Source: Symsagittifera roscoffensis
Lineage: Eukaryota > Xenacoelomorpha > Acoela > Convolutidae
DNA length: 64,000 nucleotides
Direction of reading: 5' to 3'
NCBI RefSeq assembly: GCF_963678635.1
Contig: NC_087064.1
Location: forward strand, 32,960,369 to 33,024,368
The notes below the pieces were generated by a model, which was given only the letters and a program-made list of their open reading frames with translations, was not told the DNA's origin and ran no database searches. The position numbers were made by a program, and so were the translations under genes. Position 1 is the first letter of the stretch. The number at the start of each line of letters is the position of its first letter. Below, in pieces: positions 20,459-32,284 of this stretch.

Positions 20459-20899
20459 TCAGCCTATACTCAAACAATATTTCTTATGTAAGTATATTTG
20501 TATGTTAGTATCAGAAAAGATTACGTGTATCAGTGCATACAGCTCCCGTGGATGGAGTCGTCCTCGGTTTGGGTCGTATACAGGAAGCGAGAATTCCTTT
20601 GACTCCCTTTCCACAAGCAATTCTCTCAGTCTCGTCAAGGACAAGACCAAGTTTTCCGGGTCCACATGCCGCTTCTCCGTCGCCCTCGTCACCAAGAAGC
20701 ATAAATACTCTCCTGGTATCTGCGAAGCCGCCGGAGGCAAGGCTGCTACGCCTCCTATCCCTTGCCTTTGCTTCCAAAGGAATTCTATGTTTTTATATTC
20801 TCTCTTAAAATCTGCTGCTAACGCTGTCCTAAAACTCATGTCGGCTGTGATTGCTATCGCACATGTTCTATTTGTAAGTATAAAATCGCTATCTGTCAT
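20459..20899 (-). CDS. Macro domain (OARD1-like ADP-ribose-binding fold) at 3' end of retroelement pol
   Basis: Macro domains bind or hydrolyse ADP-ribose groups. The 146-aa frame has the order expected for the small OARD1-type group: 'CAIAITADMSFRTALAADFK' (start of domain and nucleotide loop, residues 13-32), 'KQRQGIGGVAALPP' (43-56), 'GEYLCFLVTRATEKRHVDPE' (63-82), 'LSLTRLRELLVER' (87-99), 'EFSLPVYDPNRGRLHPRELY' (102-121) and 'VIFSDTNIQIYLH' (126-138). The length fits a single domain. The Gly-rich loops are degenerate, so catalysis is uncertain. It lies after the integrase C-terminal tail and before the spacer. A frameshifted copy is at 39.13-39.56 kb. The identification rests on motif order and would need a profile search to confirm. 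Confidence 0.6.
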   Translation of the reverse strand: MTDSDFILTNRTCAIAITADMSFRTALAADFKREYKNIEFLWKQRQGIGGVAALPPAASQIPGEYLCFLVTRATEKRHVDPENLVLSLTRLRELLVERESKEFSLPVYDPNRGRLHPRELYALIHVIFSDTNIQIYLHKKYCLSIG

Positions 20900-21599
20900 T
20901 ATTATGCTACTTGAGTACTCATTTGGCCAGTTAATATATGACTCAACTACTCTCCCTATATCCCTTTACTTAGGTTTGTCACCTGTTTCCGCTTCTAGAT
21001 CACTTGATTCCCTTACTACTCTTAACTTTTTTATTAATAACTTTTCAGTGTGGGTAAGTCCTAACCACATTCCCCGGACAGAAATATCCACCGACGTCAC
21101 CGTCGATCGCATACCGGATATTAAATCGAGATTGGATGCAGGAATGAGTAATTGCCCTTCCTGGGCAGCCCAGGAAGGATTATCCCTTTAGGTTTTTATG
21201 TATTCCATGCTCTCACGGTCTACATCATGGATCGTGACACTGGTCTCCTTTGGGTCCGACGTCATTTCGTTCAGCCATTCCAAGACACGCAGATTCGTCA
21301 AGTCCTGTTCGTAAGATTGCTGTTGCTTGTCGTTGATTTCTACCTCGGGCTTAGACCGGTCATCGATCCACTCCTCGTCGTGGTCGTCGACTATGTCGAT
21401 GTCTTATGACACGGTTATTTCTTCTAGACTCACCAATTCTTCCACTATCTTCTTCAGATCTATTCTGTCCACTACGAAGTCATCTCCGTAAGGATTGTAT
21501 TTCTTCGTGAGTCTTGTCCTGTCACTCTGTCGAGTGCGTATCGTAAACAGAAGATCAAGTTCCAAATTCTTGGGGACCTCCATCAGTTCGGGGTCTTGT
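20900..21599 (-). pseudogene. Pol C-terminal tail between integrase and macro domain
   Basis: Several minus-strand frames give fragments with acidic, Pro-rich character, then 'WAAQEGQLLIPASN' near 21.15 kb. A similar tail is at 39.58-40.15 kb ('WAHQEG'-like with shared nucleotides 'gcccttcctgg', 'cccaggaaggat'). The tail links integrase to the macro domain in both copies. Too many frame breaks are present to call an ORF. Confidence 0.45.
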
Positions 21600-21871
21600 C
21601 AGTCCTCTTCTGCGTAGGGTAGGGTTTCTTCATCTGCTTCAATCACCTCATTGGGATCCAGGTCTAGTGGTGGACTTGATCCTTCCTCTACGACCTCATT
21701 CCCATCATTCTTTCACCTGGTGCCCTTCTCATGGACCTCACATGCAGGATCCATCATCAGACAATCCCTCCCTTCCAGGTTTGCAGGTATACACCAGTCT
21801 TCCGTAGACGGGTTGTGTGGCTTAATATTTTCGTAGTGAGCGGCTCGGTCGGTACTCAGTCTATAAAAACG

Positions 21872-22626
21872 TCACTCCTGGTGCACTTCTGTAATCATGA
21901 ATGGTCCCCTCCACTTCGTTAGGAGATATTTTTTCCCTTTAGTTGGTATAACGTTCTGAAAAACCCATACGTAGTCTCCTACCGAGTAAGCTTTTGCACC
22001 AGCTGCTTTTTTATCGAACTTGTTCCTCTGCCTTGCCTGTGCCTGCTGAGTGTTCCGTCTACAAAAGTCGTTGACTTTTTGTTGACTTCTAATCACATAC
22101 CTTACGTAGACTTGTGGTGATGTTTTCTTCCCTCATACTCTGGGTAAAAGAAAGTCAAGGGCAAAGAATTCTCGTGTCCGGTTACCATCATGTGTGGACT
22201 AACTCCGGTGGTGGAGTGTTGCGTGCTGTTGTAAGCTCCCATTACCTGTGGAAGGTATCTGTCCCAATCGGTCATGTACCTGGAACAATATACCCTCAGC
22301 ATCGACACCAACGCCCGATTTTGCCTTTCCACTAAGCCATTCGTCTGGGGATGGTATATCGTGGAGTGAGCTTGAGCCACTTGTGAGCATCTCATGAGCT
22401 CTTTCGTAAGTTCTCTCACGAAATCTGTTCCGTTACCCGATTGAAACGCCATCGGATAACCATGTCTCGCTATCCACGTATTGATTAGATGATCGCTCGT
22501 CTCTTCTGCTGAGGCATTTATGCAGGGCACGGCATCTGCATACTTCGTGAAGTGGTCTATCTTGACCAAGACCTGATTATAGCCACTGTCTGTCATACAT
22601 ATTTCCTGATGGTCAATCTGCACCAC
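21872..22626 (-). pseudogene. Ty3/gypsy integrase core and C-terminal domain (unit 1)
   Basis: The core frame at 22102-22626 has 'MVQIDHQEICMTDSGYNQVL' (first Asp), 'KIDHFTKYADAV', 'PMAFQSGNGTDF' and 'IYHPQTNGLVERQNRALVS' (Glu). The second triad Asp, present as SDN in the copy at 1.4 kb, is Gly here (SGN), so this integrase should be inactive. The C-terminal domain at 21872-22096 contains 'YSVGDYVWVFQNVIPTKGKK' and 'YLLTKWRGPFMITEV', the usual SH3-like GPF/Y type signature. A frame break separates the two. Confidence 0.9.
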
Positions 22627-24163
22627 CTCGTTGAAGACTCAATCGACAGCAAGGGAAATCGCAATTTCTTTGGATCCTTGACCTGTTGGCATGACAGACA
22701 TGCTGTTACCCACTTTTCGCATGCCTTCTTCATCCCAGGCCACTCAAAGCGCTTCAGAATCCTCTGGTATACTTTGTCAATTGCCTGATGGCCCATCTGA
22801 TCATGCGACCTGAATAAAAGTTCTGTCTGATAGAGTTACGGCAACACTATCGCGTTATATTTGTACAGGACTTTGTCTTCTTCTCTTCTCTTACAAGCCA
22901 CGATCCCGTCCTTGTTCAGATACAACCTTCCCTCTTTTTGCATAAAGTACTGTCTCAGAATACGGTAACTGTCTTCCTCCAGGTCACTTTTGTCTGGTGT
23001 TCTATTTTCGGTCCACCTTATCAAGTTACTCGTCATGCAGTCATTTCTTTGTGCTCTAAGTACGTCTGATAGTCTGTATCTCGCATTCAAGTACGTCTTC
23101 ATGACCCTCAAATGACTATTCATTTCATCGGGCTGATGCGTGTCATCTTCCATCTTCACGCATCAAATCTTCGCCAACGGCTCTGTCTCCTGACCAGTCC
23201 TGACTACTTCTCTCTGCGGCAACAAACTCATTGATCGTTCCGATACCGCTATTGTTTCTAGATTATCCGCTGCGTTGTCAAAGACTGTTTCGCTGTGTAC
23301 CAGGTAGCGATCACTGTCAGGGTCTTGATATACCTCTCTGTCCAAGTCTCTTGCGCGAGTCTCCACTAGCTTTGGCAATTCCGATCCCGTGCTCGAGTTC
23401 CTGTCTGAGTAGGTGTCAATTCCTGAATTCCTTGAGTTGGCATCAATAGAACAGTCTGTCACTGAGCATGTTTTTCTTCGGGATCAATTTTATGCGCTCT
23501 GCTCATCCATTTGAACTCCCCTGACAAAATTTTATCTTCCAGGTCTTGTTCCTCACCTTGAATATTTTCTTCTACACCGGACTCCCCGGACAAACTTTCT
23601 TGTCCCGGCTCTTGTTGACAAGAAACTTGCCTGTTCCCATCAACGTCCTTCTCCCCGGACAAACTCTCTTGCCCCAGGTTTTGTTCAACCTCTTCGCCTT
23701 TCTGATCCTGATCCTCAAATGTGACAGTTTTCCTTTGCGTCCCTTTCACCTGTTCTTTTTGTTTGTCTGATGTACTTGTCAAGACGTTTTGGGGTATCGA
23801 GGACACTAGTTGCTGAACTTTTGTCCTACAATCCCTTTCATTTTCCTTGTGTTGACGTCTTGATGGTTTAATCTTTAATTTTTCACTGACTGTTAGCGAT
23901 GCCATGGCTGCTGCACACTCGGGGTTGTCTCTAGTCATTTTTCTCTCCAACAATTCGCCCAGCATCCGCCTCACTTGTGGATTGACATGCACCGTTTTAT
24001 CCAGCAATGAGAGGCTGTTTATGCTCATACGAGAGAGTTCCTGTTGGACCAGGTTCGAACGTAGCAACAGATCCAAAGGCACCGGGTCCTTCTTTGATAA
24101 GATCTTTATTTCCGCTGCCTTTTCCGGTGTTCCGGAATTGGATGTCCAGATTTGTCTAACCAT
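22593..24163 (-). pseudogene. Pol linker and integrase HHCC zinc finger (unit 1)
   Basis: The zinc finger is seen as 'SHDQMGHQAIDKVYQRILKR' and 'WVTACLSCQQVKDPKKLRF' (His pair and CxxC) in 22593-22830, with a stop before it. Upstream lie 22836-23159 ('NARYRLSDVLRAQRNDCMTS'), 23163-23462 and the 234-aa acidic linker 23459-24163. The linker holds an internal repeat, 'GQESLSGE', two times. Linkers of this size between RNase H and integrase are a feature of this family; no protease or other domain is visible. Confidence 0.7.
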
Positions 24164-24790
24164 CTCATCAAGGGAAGCGCCTCATAAATTTTTTTATTCA
24201 GAAACGAGAACCCTTCCTTGATTTCCGCCTGATTGGCTTGCTTCTGTTCAAGTCTTTCGTAAAACTCAGTCTTCTTGATGAGGCTGTTAGCGTTCTGGTG
24301 TTTGTCACGCATCCTGTGCTCGATTATCATGTGGCAGCCATCTAATCTGACTATCCACCGACCAATATAGCTCTGGTCCATCGAGTACGTCTTCAACCAG
24401 GATAAAGCTCTATTTTCCATGCAAAACTTAAAGGGAGCGCTCTCTAAGTATGCGCGGTACTTCTCCACAAATGTGACCACTGCAAACATTTCTGGCTTTG
24501 GTGCACCATATTTCATTTCAGTGTCACTCAACACTTTACTGCTATATGCAATTGGTCGGAGAAACTGTTCTCCCATTCCACCCCTGCTCCTGATGCAGTA
24601 TTCTTGAGATGGCTACTGCTGATGCATCTGTGTCAAGAACATACATGCCCTTCTCGATAGGCATGCCTAGCACTGGTGATTCAAACAGTTCCCGCTTTAT
24701 TCAAACACTTCTTTCCTTTGTTGCCTATCAGTTTTTCTGCATGGGGTACACCTTGTCTGCGTATCCTTTTATGAACTCGCGGTATAATTG
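24106..24790 (-). pseudogene. Ty3/gypsy RNase H (unit 1, catalytic residues lost)
   Basis: The frame at 24106-24576 reads 'FLRPIAYSSKVLSDTEMKYG', 'APKPEMFAVVTFVEKYRAYL' and 'MDQSYIGRWIVRLDGCHMII'. The upstream part with 'GMYVLDTDAS' is in another frame. Where the copy at 0.9 kb has VDN and NSDN, this one has 'CMENRALSW' (Asp to Glu) and 'QNANSLIKK' (Asp to Asn), so two catalytic acids are changed. Its end overlaps the linker frame by 58 bases in another frame. Confidence 0.85.
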
Positions 24791-25430
24791 GCAAACTCTA
24801 GGAAGCTAATCAGTTGTGTGTCTGTTCTGGGAGCCTTCAATGTCAACACAGCCTCCACTGCTTCCGGGTCCGGCATCACGCCATGCCTGTCCACCATTCT
24901 TCCCAGATACTTGATTGAATCCCTAAGGATTTCACATATCGATGGTTTGCATTTCGAGCCTGCTCTTTTTATGCAGCCAAAGACCTCATCGAGCCAATCA
25001 TTGTGGTCATCCAAGGTGGGTGTTGCTATGACCACGTCATCCACGTAACACATCACAAGGTTCCCGTACTTCTTCGTCACTCTGGTCAAAGCCTGAGCCA
25101 TCAGTCTTCGAAAAGTGGCCGTGGCGTTGCACAAGCCAAAGGGCATCATCTTCCACTGGTACAATCCCGATTCACCTGCGAATCCGGTCTTTTTTCTGTC
25201 CTTATTCCGCAGAGGGACCTGCCAGAAGGCAGAACCCAAGTCCAGTGTGTTGAAGAACTTAGCATCACCAAACTTCGAGAGACTCTCGTCTATTCGCGGT
25301 ATCGGGTACGCATCTTTTATGTCACTGCGTTCAGGTAACAAAAGTCGCAACAGAACCTAAGCTGTCCCCCTTTTTTCTTGGCCATGACTACCCCGCAAGC
25401 CCAAGGCGATTTCGAGGGTTAAAAGCCGTC
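24769..25430 (-). pseudogene. Ty3/gypsy reverse transcriptase (unit 1)
   Basis: The 193-aa frame at 24769-25350 includes 'AKFFNTLDLGSAFWQVPLRN' (motif A, Asp), 'WKMMPFGLCNATATFRRLMA' and 'NLVMCYVDDVVIATPTLDDH' (YVDD catalytic box) and 'DSIKYLGRMVDRHGVMPDPE'. The fingers part ('PSKSPWACGVVMAKKKGGQL') is in another frame at about 25350-25425. RT copies element RNA into DNA. Upstream of 25430 the sequence passes directly into ORF-B, so gag and protease are missing from this copy. Confidence 0.9.
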
Positions 25431-28400
25431 GTCTTTTCCCGCTTGGTCAGAATCCTGTTCCATCGCCTCTTCTGGTTGACGGTCTTCTCCATCCTTGTCA
25501 TCTCGCTCTCGATTTCTTCCTGACCCGAAGGTCCTCGCTCTTCACTCATCTTCTCGTCTGGGAAACTTGGCACGACTAGTTTGCCAGCTGACTTGTCTTC
25601 GTTTTCTCCGTGTTTTATCTTGACTTCTTCACGACCGAAGGGTGCTAGAGCACTCCTAGTCAATAGTTTCCCACTTATCGCCAATTCTTTTTTCACACTC
25701 ATCTTGATTAGTGCGGCTTTTTGCAAGTCCGCCTTGCCTCTCATGACCATTGGCGCCAGATTTAACTTGGCCCATTCTTCCTCGAATCTTCCAAATTTTG
25801 GAGTGGCCACATTGTTCATCCTTCTCCTCGTCGACTCATCCGCGTATGCAAGCTGTGTGTATTGCAGCATGGCAGGGTTTCTGCCCACGAAGCACGGGTC
25901 CATCAGTTCGGAGAACTTTGCCATCCTCCTTTCATTGGTTTCGAAAGCTCTCAACCTGGGAGTGTGTACTAGGGAGTCTCCTCCGAGCAACATCCTTCTA
26001 ATCAAAGGGAATTCAGGTATTTCTTCAGGCTGCTTTCTGTAGTCGCCTACTCTTTAGTTTGTTCCTTCACTTTCTGGTATGAGATCATTAAAGGAGTAAT
26101 TCACGTTATCTCGCAGTTCGTTTTGTCATAGGGCCTCAAACTCGACAGTTTTGGGAACACTTCAATGTGCCCTCTATTTACTTTGCCCATTCGGTCACGG
26201 AAACGGTCATTGACGTTTATTGCTGCCATTTCTGGCTCTGCTATCTTCGCGAACAGTAAACCCTCACTCATCAATTCGCGTAGCACATTTTGCTCCTACC
26301 AATTCAGCATGCTCCCGTCCACTGCTGAAATGAGGTTCAGTGCAAGACCGACCTTCTGTATTCCTCCCCTTTAACATCAGAAAACTCAAACGTCACTGCT
26401 GCACCGCATATCGTGGTCATAAACTCAGTGGTTCCTCTGATTAGTGCTAAGGGATCTGTCCTCATAGTTAGACTCAAATCAGTTAGTAGGGGCATGCTCA
26501 CTGCATAACGTCGCACATCTTCTTCTTTTTCTTTTGTTTTGTCTTCTCCTGTTCCAAAGTGTTTCTGTTTTAGGAGGTATTGGACCAGGGTATGTCTCAG
26601 ATCTCTTATTTTAGTCCAGGAGCCACTGGATCTTTTCATGTAAAACTTTTTCACATTCTCTCTCATTTGTTCAGGTTAACGGGTTAAATTCATCAAACCT
26701 CCCAAATTCCCGTGCGTGATCGCAATTAACGTTAGGAGTCCATCCAGTCGGAGATTCTGTATCCCTTCAGTGAGCAATACAGCTGGCCCTTTCACAAAAT
26801 TTTCTGCTCCAAACTTCACGAACAATGCCAGGATTACCACAATCAATAATTCGGTAACTGCTTTGAGAAATTCCATTATCAGGTTGCGAGAGAGTGCCGG
26901 AAAGACTTTCGCCAGGAAGGACGCGGTCCGTCATGCTCCCAACCCCTCTAGCATGCTATCAGTTTTCTCGAAAACCTCTTCTCCTCTTTCGTTTTGTGTC
27001 CAGAATGTCTCCAGTGTTATCTGGAACATCCTGTTTACAAATTCTGCTGATTTTTCTTCCGCATTCTCCGCAAAGTTCAATTCTTTTACCAGGTAGGCGT
27101 GAATATTCCTGATCATCGCTGGGCCTCGCACGAAAGCGTCCATGTCCAATGCTGCTGTTCGAGGGGTCAAGTGCAGCCACTTGTTTGTCTCTGGCTTTGT
27201 TCGCAAAACCATAGCTTCCAAGTGAGCCTTCATTTCTTTGGTGTTTTGCCTCTTTTCTCTTTCTTCCCTGATCTCCATTCCTCTGAACCACAGGTCATTA
27301 GACACTCCCACTATCACTCGATGATTGTCGTGGATTGCTGGCTTCAAATTAAGCTGTCTGCTGAAATTGGATGGTTCCAATCCCAACACTCCATCCAAAA
27401 CTAGCATGTGCAGCGAATCATCTTTAAACCCTCTCATAGCATTTGAGATATCAGACGATACTGCCGGCAATTCTGACCGAAGTGGCCTCAGGTTCTTTGC
27501 TTCCATTCTCGGTTTGGGGCAGGTATGATCACATCATATTTCCCTTCCGAGAGTAATGCTATCATTGCATAAACGAATTTTAATCGATCTGGGAGGTGTG
27601 AATATCCCGGAGACAACACGAACACGGGCTTTGACGTTATCTTCTGGAATCCGCCTTCCTATAACACGTCCATGACTTGGCCTATGGACTCCAGAATGTC
27701 TTTGATTGCTGGCCACACTGCATCTTCTGCCATTGTAGGCTCTCTGAGTCTGCTCAGGGGACCTCTACTATGCAGGTGATAATTAATGTCAGCGAACACG
27801 ATTGTGATCTCGGTTTGACGTTGAACCCCGATTGCAATTGATAGGAATTGCATCCAATCCAGGTCCGTTCCTGCCAACATTATTACGTTGGTCCAAAACA
27901 GAGACTTAGAGGTATGCACGAAGTCCGAGCTCGCAGCCACCAATATCTTTGCTCTTCTCATTTCTGTTTTGTCGTATGCCGTGAACATAGTCTCATCTAT
28001 TCGAAGTTTCAGCTCACCGTACCTTTCGGCATCACCTTATTGGGTTACTGATTTCGGATAAGCTCTGTCTTGCTTAAACATCTTCACATAGTGTCCTGTT
28101 GGTGCTCTATTCGTCAAAAATCTTCCTGGCCTCTCTTCTCTGTTCTATTCACTGTGGTTCATCTTCACATCTTGTAAGGGTCTAGCATTTACTGGACCTA
28201 TGGTGTTATTTGAGGGCAGTCCCTCAAGGTCAGCAAATCATAATGCCGTTGTGGAGCTAAAGTTGATTCCGGCTGCTATCAGCCAGTACACTCCCACGAT
28301 TGAGCACAGTCCATTCACGGAAACTTTCTTCCCATTCATTCTTCTCATTGCATCAGCTGCAAATTTTACTGTTTGAAAATTCAACAACATCAAATCTTCT

Positions 28401-28444
28401 TTATAAACATGCCAGGTGGACGGTATCGGTCTTGACCACATCAA
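25388..28444 (-). pseudogene. ORF-B remnant (unit 1), fused to RT at its C-terminal end
   Basis: Broken minus-strand frames (28238-28444, 27659-27988, 26931-27506, 26676-26876, 26337-26666, 26101-26286, 25388-26005) match ORF-B of copy 1 in order. Shared blocks include 'VKFAADAMRRMNGKKVSVNG', 'SDFVHTSKSLFWTNVIMLAG', 'AMRGFKDDSLHMLVLDGVLG', 'NLRLDGLLTLIAITHGNLGG' and 'MDPCFVGRNPAMLQYTQLAY'. The final frame runs into RT sequence near 25425. This is a deletion that removed the ORF-B end, anything beyond it, and the gag of the next element. Confidence 0.8.
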
Positions 28445-29096
28445 GGAACTTCTATCAGGACGTCGCTCCTCCCTGCTCGTACTCGTCGTCGTCTCTCATC
28501 TGGAGGTGCCTGAGGTCGTTTCCACCGCTTGATTAACTGGTCCCAATTTCCGTCGAGACGAACGGTCCTCCTCACTAGTGCCTCGCCTAGTCGATCCAAT
28601 ACATCGGACCTCTGTTCTCGCTCGCTCGCTCGAGCTCTGCAGCACTTGTGGCACGGCTGGAACTGATCCCGGGCGTGTCTCCAGATTGGGAGGCACAAGC
28701 GTCAAAATCGCCGGTACGTTCGTCCCTTCTTCTGTTCTGAGTACTCCCTTGTCGAACACTTCAGTTTCCAACTCATCTAACCGCTCCTGGAAGACACGAT
28801 TCATCCAGCCTTGTCACTCTCAATGCTATCAAAAGGTATCCCATCAGTGGGGAATCTGGCTTGATGCAGAGCTCTCAGCTCATGCTCTAATTTCATCAAG
28901 ATCATTCGTCCAGTGTTGCGACTTGCCAGATTGCGACTCTTTCATTGTGTCTTCTTCCGGTGAATGATAGCTTCCTAGTACTCATTGGCATGGTACAAAC
29001 GGTCACTACCGCGCACTAAAATTCCTACCATAGCGTGGTGAATAGACATACCAGCATCGAATCCCAATGAGCTTCTTCGGTGTCTGAGCTCCTGGC
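28445..29096 (-). pseudogene. ORF-B SGNH domain remnant (unit 1)
   Basis: The frame at 28496-28804 begins 'MNRVFQERLDELETEVFDKG', matching 'MNRVFQKRLDEMEVELFDAR' after the SGNH domain at 18.4 kb. Just upstream the translated DGIHF block reads DGIPF, so the catalytic His is Pro. The GDS and GTNN blocks are absent, because the unit boundary at 29096 cuts the domain and joins it to pol-tail sequence of the next unit. Confidence 0.7.
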
Positions 29097-29368
29097 CAGT
29101 CCTCTTCTGCGTAGGGTAGGGTTTCTTCATCTGCTTCAATCACCTCATTGGGATCCAGGTCTAGTGGTGGACTTGATCCTTCCTCTACGACCTCATTCCC
29201 ATCATTCTTTCACCTGGTGCCCTTCTCATGGACCTCACATGCAGGATCCATCATCAGACAATCCCTCCCTTCCAGGTTTGCAGGTATACACCAGTCTTCC
29301 GTAGACGGGTTGTGTGGCTTAATATTTTCGTAGTGAGCGGCTCGGTCGGTACTCAGTCTATAAAAACG

Positions 29369-30123
29369 TCACTCCTGGTGCACTTCTGTAATCATGAATG
29401 GTCCCCTCCACTTCGTTAGGAGATATTTTTTCCCTTTAGTTGGTATAACGTTCTGAAAAACCCATACGTAGTCTCCTACCGAGTAAGCTTTTGCACCAGC
29501 TGCTTTTTTATCGAACTTGTTCCTCTGCCTTGCCTGTGCCTGCTGAGTGTTCCGTCTACAAAAGTCGTTGACTTTTTGTTGACTTCTAATCACATACCTT
29601 ACGTAGACTTGTGGTGATGTTTTCTTCCCTCATACTCTGGGTAAAAGGAAGTCAAGGGCAAAGAATTCTCGTGTCCGGTTACCATCATGTGTGGACTAAC
29701 TCCGGTGGTGGAGTGTTGCGTGCTGTTGTAAGCTCCCATTACCTGTGGAAGGTATCTGTCCCAATCGGTCATGTACCTGGAACAATATACCCTCAGCATC
29801 GACACCAACGCCCGATTTTGCCTTTCCACTAAGCCATTCGTCTGGGGATGGTATATCGTGGAGTGAGCTTGAGCCACTTGTGAGCATCTCATGAGCTCTT
29901 TCGTAAGTTCTCTCACGAAATCTGTTCCGTTACCCGATTGAAACGCCATCGGATAACCATGTCTCGCTATCCACGTATTGATTAGATGATCGCTCGTCTC
30001 TTCTGCTGAGGCATTTATGCAGGGCACGGCATCTGCATACTTCGTGAAGTGGTCTATCTTGACCAAGACCTGATTATAGCCACTGTCTGTCATACATATT
30101 TCCTGATGGTCAATCTGCACCAC
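29369..30123 (-). pseudogene. Ty3/gypsy integrase core and C-terminal domain (unit 2)
   Basis: Nearly identical to 21872-22626, including the SGN in place of the second catalytic Asp. The visible amino-acid change is 'PLTSFYPEYE' for 'PLTFFYPEYE'. The frame break between core and C-terminal domain is shared, so the loss of function came before the duplication. Confidence 0.9.
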
Positions 30124-31657
30124 CTCGTTGAAGACTCAATCGACAGCAAGGGAAATCGCAATTTCTTTGGATCCTTGACCTGTTGGCATGACAGACATGC
30201 TGTTACCCACTTTTCGCATGCCTTCTTCATCTCAGGCCACTCAAAGCGCTTCAGAATCCTCTGGTATACTTTGTCAATTGCCTGATGGCCCATCTGATCA
30301 TGCGACCTGAATAAAAGTTCTGTCTGATAGAGTTACGGCAACACTATCGCGTTATATTTGTACAGGACTTTGTCTTCTTCTCTTCTCTTACAAGCCACGA
30401 TCCCGTCCTTGTTCAGATACAACCTTCCCTCTTTTTGCATAAAGTACTGTCTCAGAATACGGTAACTGTCTTCCTCCAGGTCACTTTTGTCTGGTGTTCT
30501 ATTTTCGGTCCACCTTATCAAGTTACTCGTCATGCAGTCATTTCTTTGTGCTCTAAGTACGTCTGATAGTCTGTATCTCGCATTCAAGTACGTCTTCATG
30601 ACCCTCAAATGACTATTCATTTCATCGGGCTGATGCGTGTCATCTTCCATCTTCACGCATCAAATCTTCGCCAACGGCTCTGTCTCCTGACCAGTCCTGA
30701 CTACTTCTCTCTGCGGCAACAAACTCATTGATCGTTCCGATACCGCTATTGTTTCTAGATTATCCGCTGCGTTGTCAAAGACTGTTTCGCTGTGTACCAG
30801 GTAGCGATCACTGTCAGGGTCTTGATATACCTCTCTGTCCAAGTCTCTTGCGCGAGTCTCCACTAGCTTTGGCAATTCCGATCCCGTGCTCGAGTTCCTG
30901 TCTGAGTAGGTGTCAATTCCTGAATTCCTTGAGTTGGCATCAATAGAACAGTCTGTCACTGAGCATGTTTTTCTTCGGGATCAATTTTATGCGCTCTGCT
31001 CATCCATTTGAACTCCCCTGACAAAATTTTATCTTCCAGGTCTTGTTCCTCACCTTGAATATTTTCTTCTACACCGGACTCCCCGGACAAACTTTCTTGT
31101 CCCGGCTCTTGTTGATAAACTTGCCTGTTCCCATCAACGTCCTTCTCCCCGGACAAACTCTCTTGCCCCAGGTTTTGTTCAACCTCTTCGCCTTTCTGAT
31201 CCTGATCCTCAAATGTGACAGTTTTCCTTTGCGTCCCTTTCACCTGTTCTTTTTGTTTGTCTGATGTACTTGTCAAGACGTTTTGGGGTATCGAGGACAC
31301 TAGTTGCTGAACTTTTGTCCTACAATCCCTTTCATTTTCCTTGTGTTGACGTCTTGATGGTTTAATCTTTAATTTCTCACTGACTGTTAGCGATGCCATG
31401 GCTGCTGCACACTCGGGGTTGTCTCTAGTCATTTTTCTCTCCAACAATTCGCCCAGCATCCGCCTCACTTGTGGATTGACATGCACCGTTTTATCCAGCA
31501 ATGAGAGGCTGTTTATGCTCATACGAGAGAGTTCCTGTTGGACCAGGTTCGAACGTAGCAACAGATCCAAAGGCACCGGGTCCTTCTTTGATAAGATCTT
31601 TATTTCCGCTGCCTTTTCCGGTGTTCCGGAATTGGATGTCCAGATTTGTCTAACCAT
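30090..31657 (-). pseudogene. Pol linker and integrase zinc finger (unit 2)
   Basis: Same layout as 22593-24163. The zinc-finger frame has 'RFEWPEMKKACEKW' where unit 1 has WPGMKK. The long linker frame is 233 aa, because the 3-base indel changes the stretch after 'GNRQV'. No extra domain is seen. Confidence 0.75.
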
Positions 31658-32284
31658 CTCATCAAGGGAAGCGCCTCATAAATTTTTTTATTCAGAAACG
31701 AGAACCCTTCCTTGATTTCCGCCTGATTGGCTTGCTTCTGTTCAAGTCTTTCGTAAAACTCAGTCTTCTTGATGAGGCTGTTAGCGTTCTGGTGTTTGTC
31801 ACGCATCCTGTGCTCGATTATCATGTGGCAGCCATCTAATCTGACTATCCACCGACCAATATAGCTCTGGTCCATCGAGTACGTCTTCAACCAGGATAAA
31901 GCTCTATTTTCCATGCAAAACTTAAAGGGAGCGCTCTCTAAGTATGCGCGGTACTTCTCCACAAATGTGACCACTGCAAACATTTCTGGCTTTGGTGCAC
32001 CATATTTCATTTCAGTGTCACTCAACACTTTACTGCTATATGCAATTGGTCGGAGAAACTGTTCTCCCATTCCACCCCTGCTCCTGATGCAGTATTCTTG
32101 AGATGGCTACTGCTGATGCATCTGTGTCAAGAACATACATGCCCTTCTCGATAGGCATGCCTAGCACTGGTGATTCAAACAGTTCCCGCTTTATTCAAAC
32201 ACTTCTTTCCTTTGTTGCCTATCAGTTTTTCTGCATGGGGTACACCTTGTCTGCGTATCCTTTTATGAACTCGCGGTATAATTG
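31600..32284 (-). pseudogene. Ty3/gypsy RNase H (unit 2)
   Basis: Identical in translation to unit 1 over 31600-32070, including the MEN and NAN substitutions at two catalytic acids. The upstream DTDAS block is again in another frame. Confidence 0.85.

Larger units (their letters stand above)
21600..29096. repeat. Tandem segmental duplication, unit 1 (7,497 bp)
   Basis: Matches 29097-36590 head to tail. By eye I find only about ten differences, including one 3-base indel ('gttgacaagaaact' near 23610 against 'gttgataaact' near 31112). The left limit is 'cagtcctcttctgcg' at 21600; the right limit is within 'gagctcctgg' at 29087-29096. All inactivating stops and frameshifts that I checked are shared by both units. 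The unit runs from the middle of the pol tail to the middle of the SGNH region. Confidence 0.95.

Noticed and set aside
20502-21191. Plus-strand 229-codon ORF as a gene
   Set aside because: It is Ser/Leu-rich and lies exactly antisense to the macro frame and pol tail, whose minus-strand translation shows ordered family blocks.
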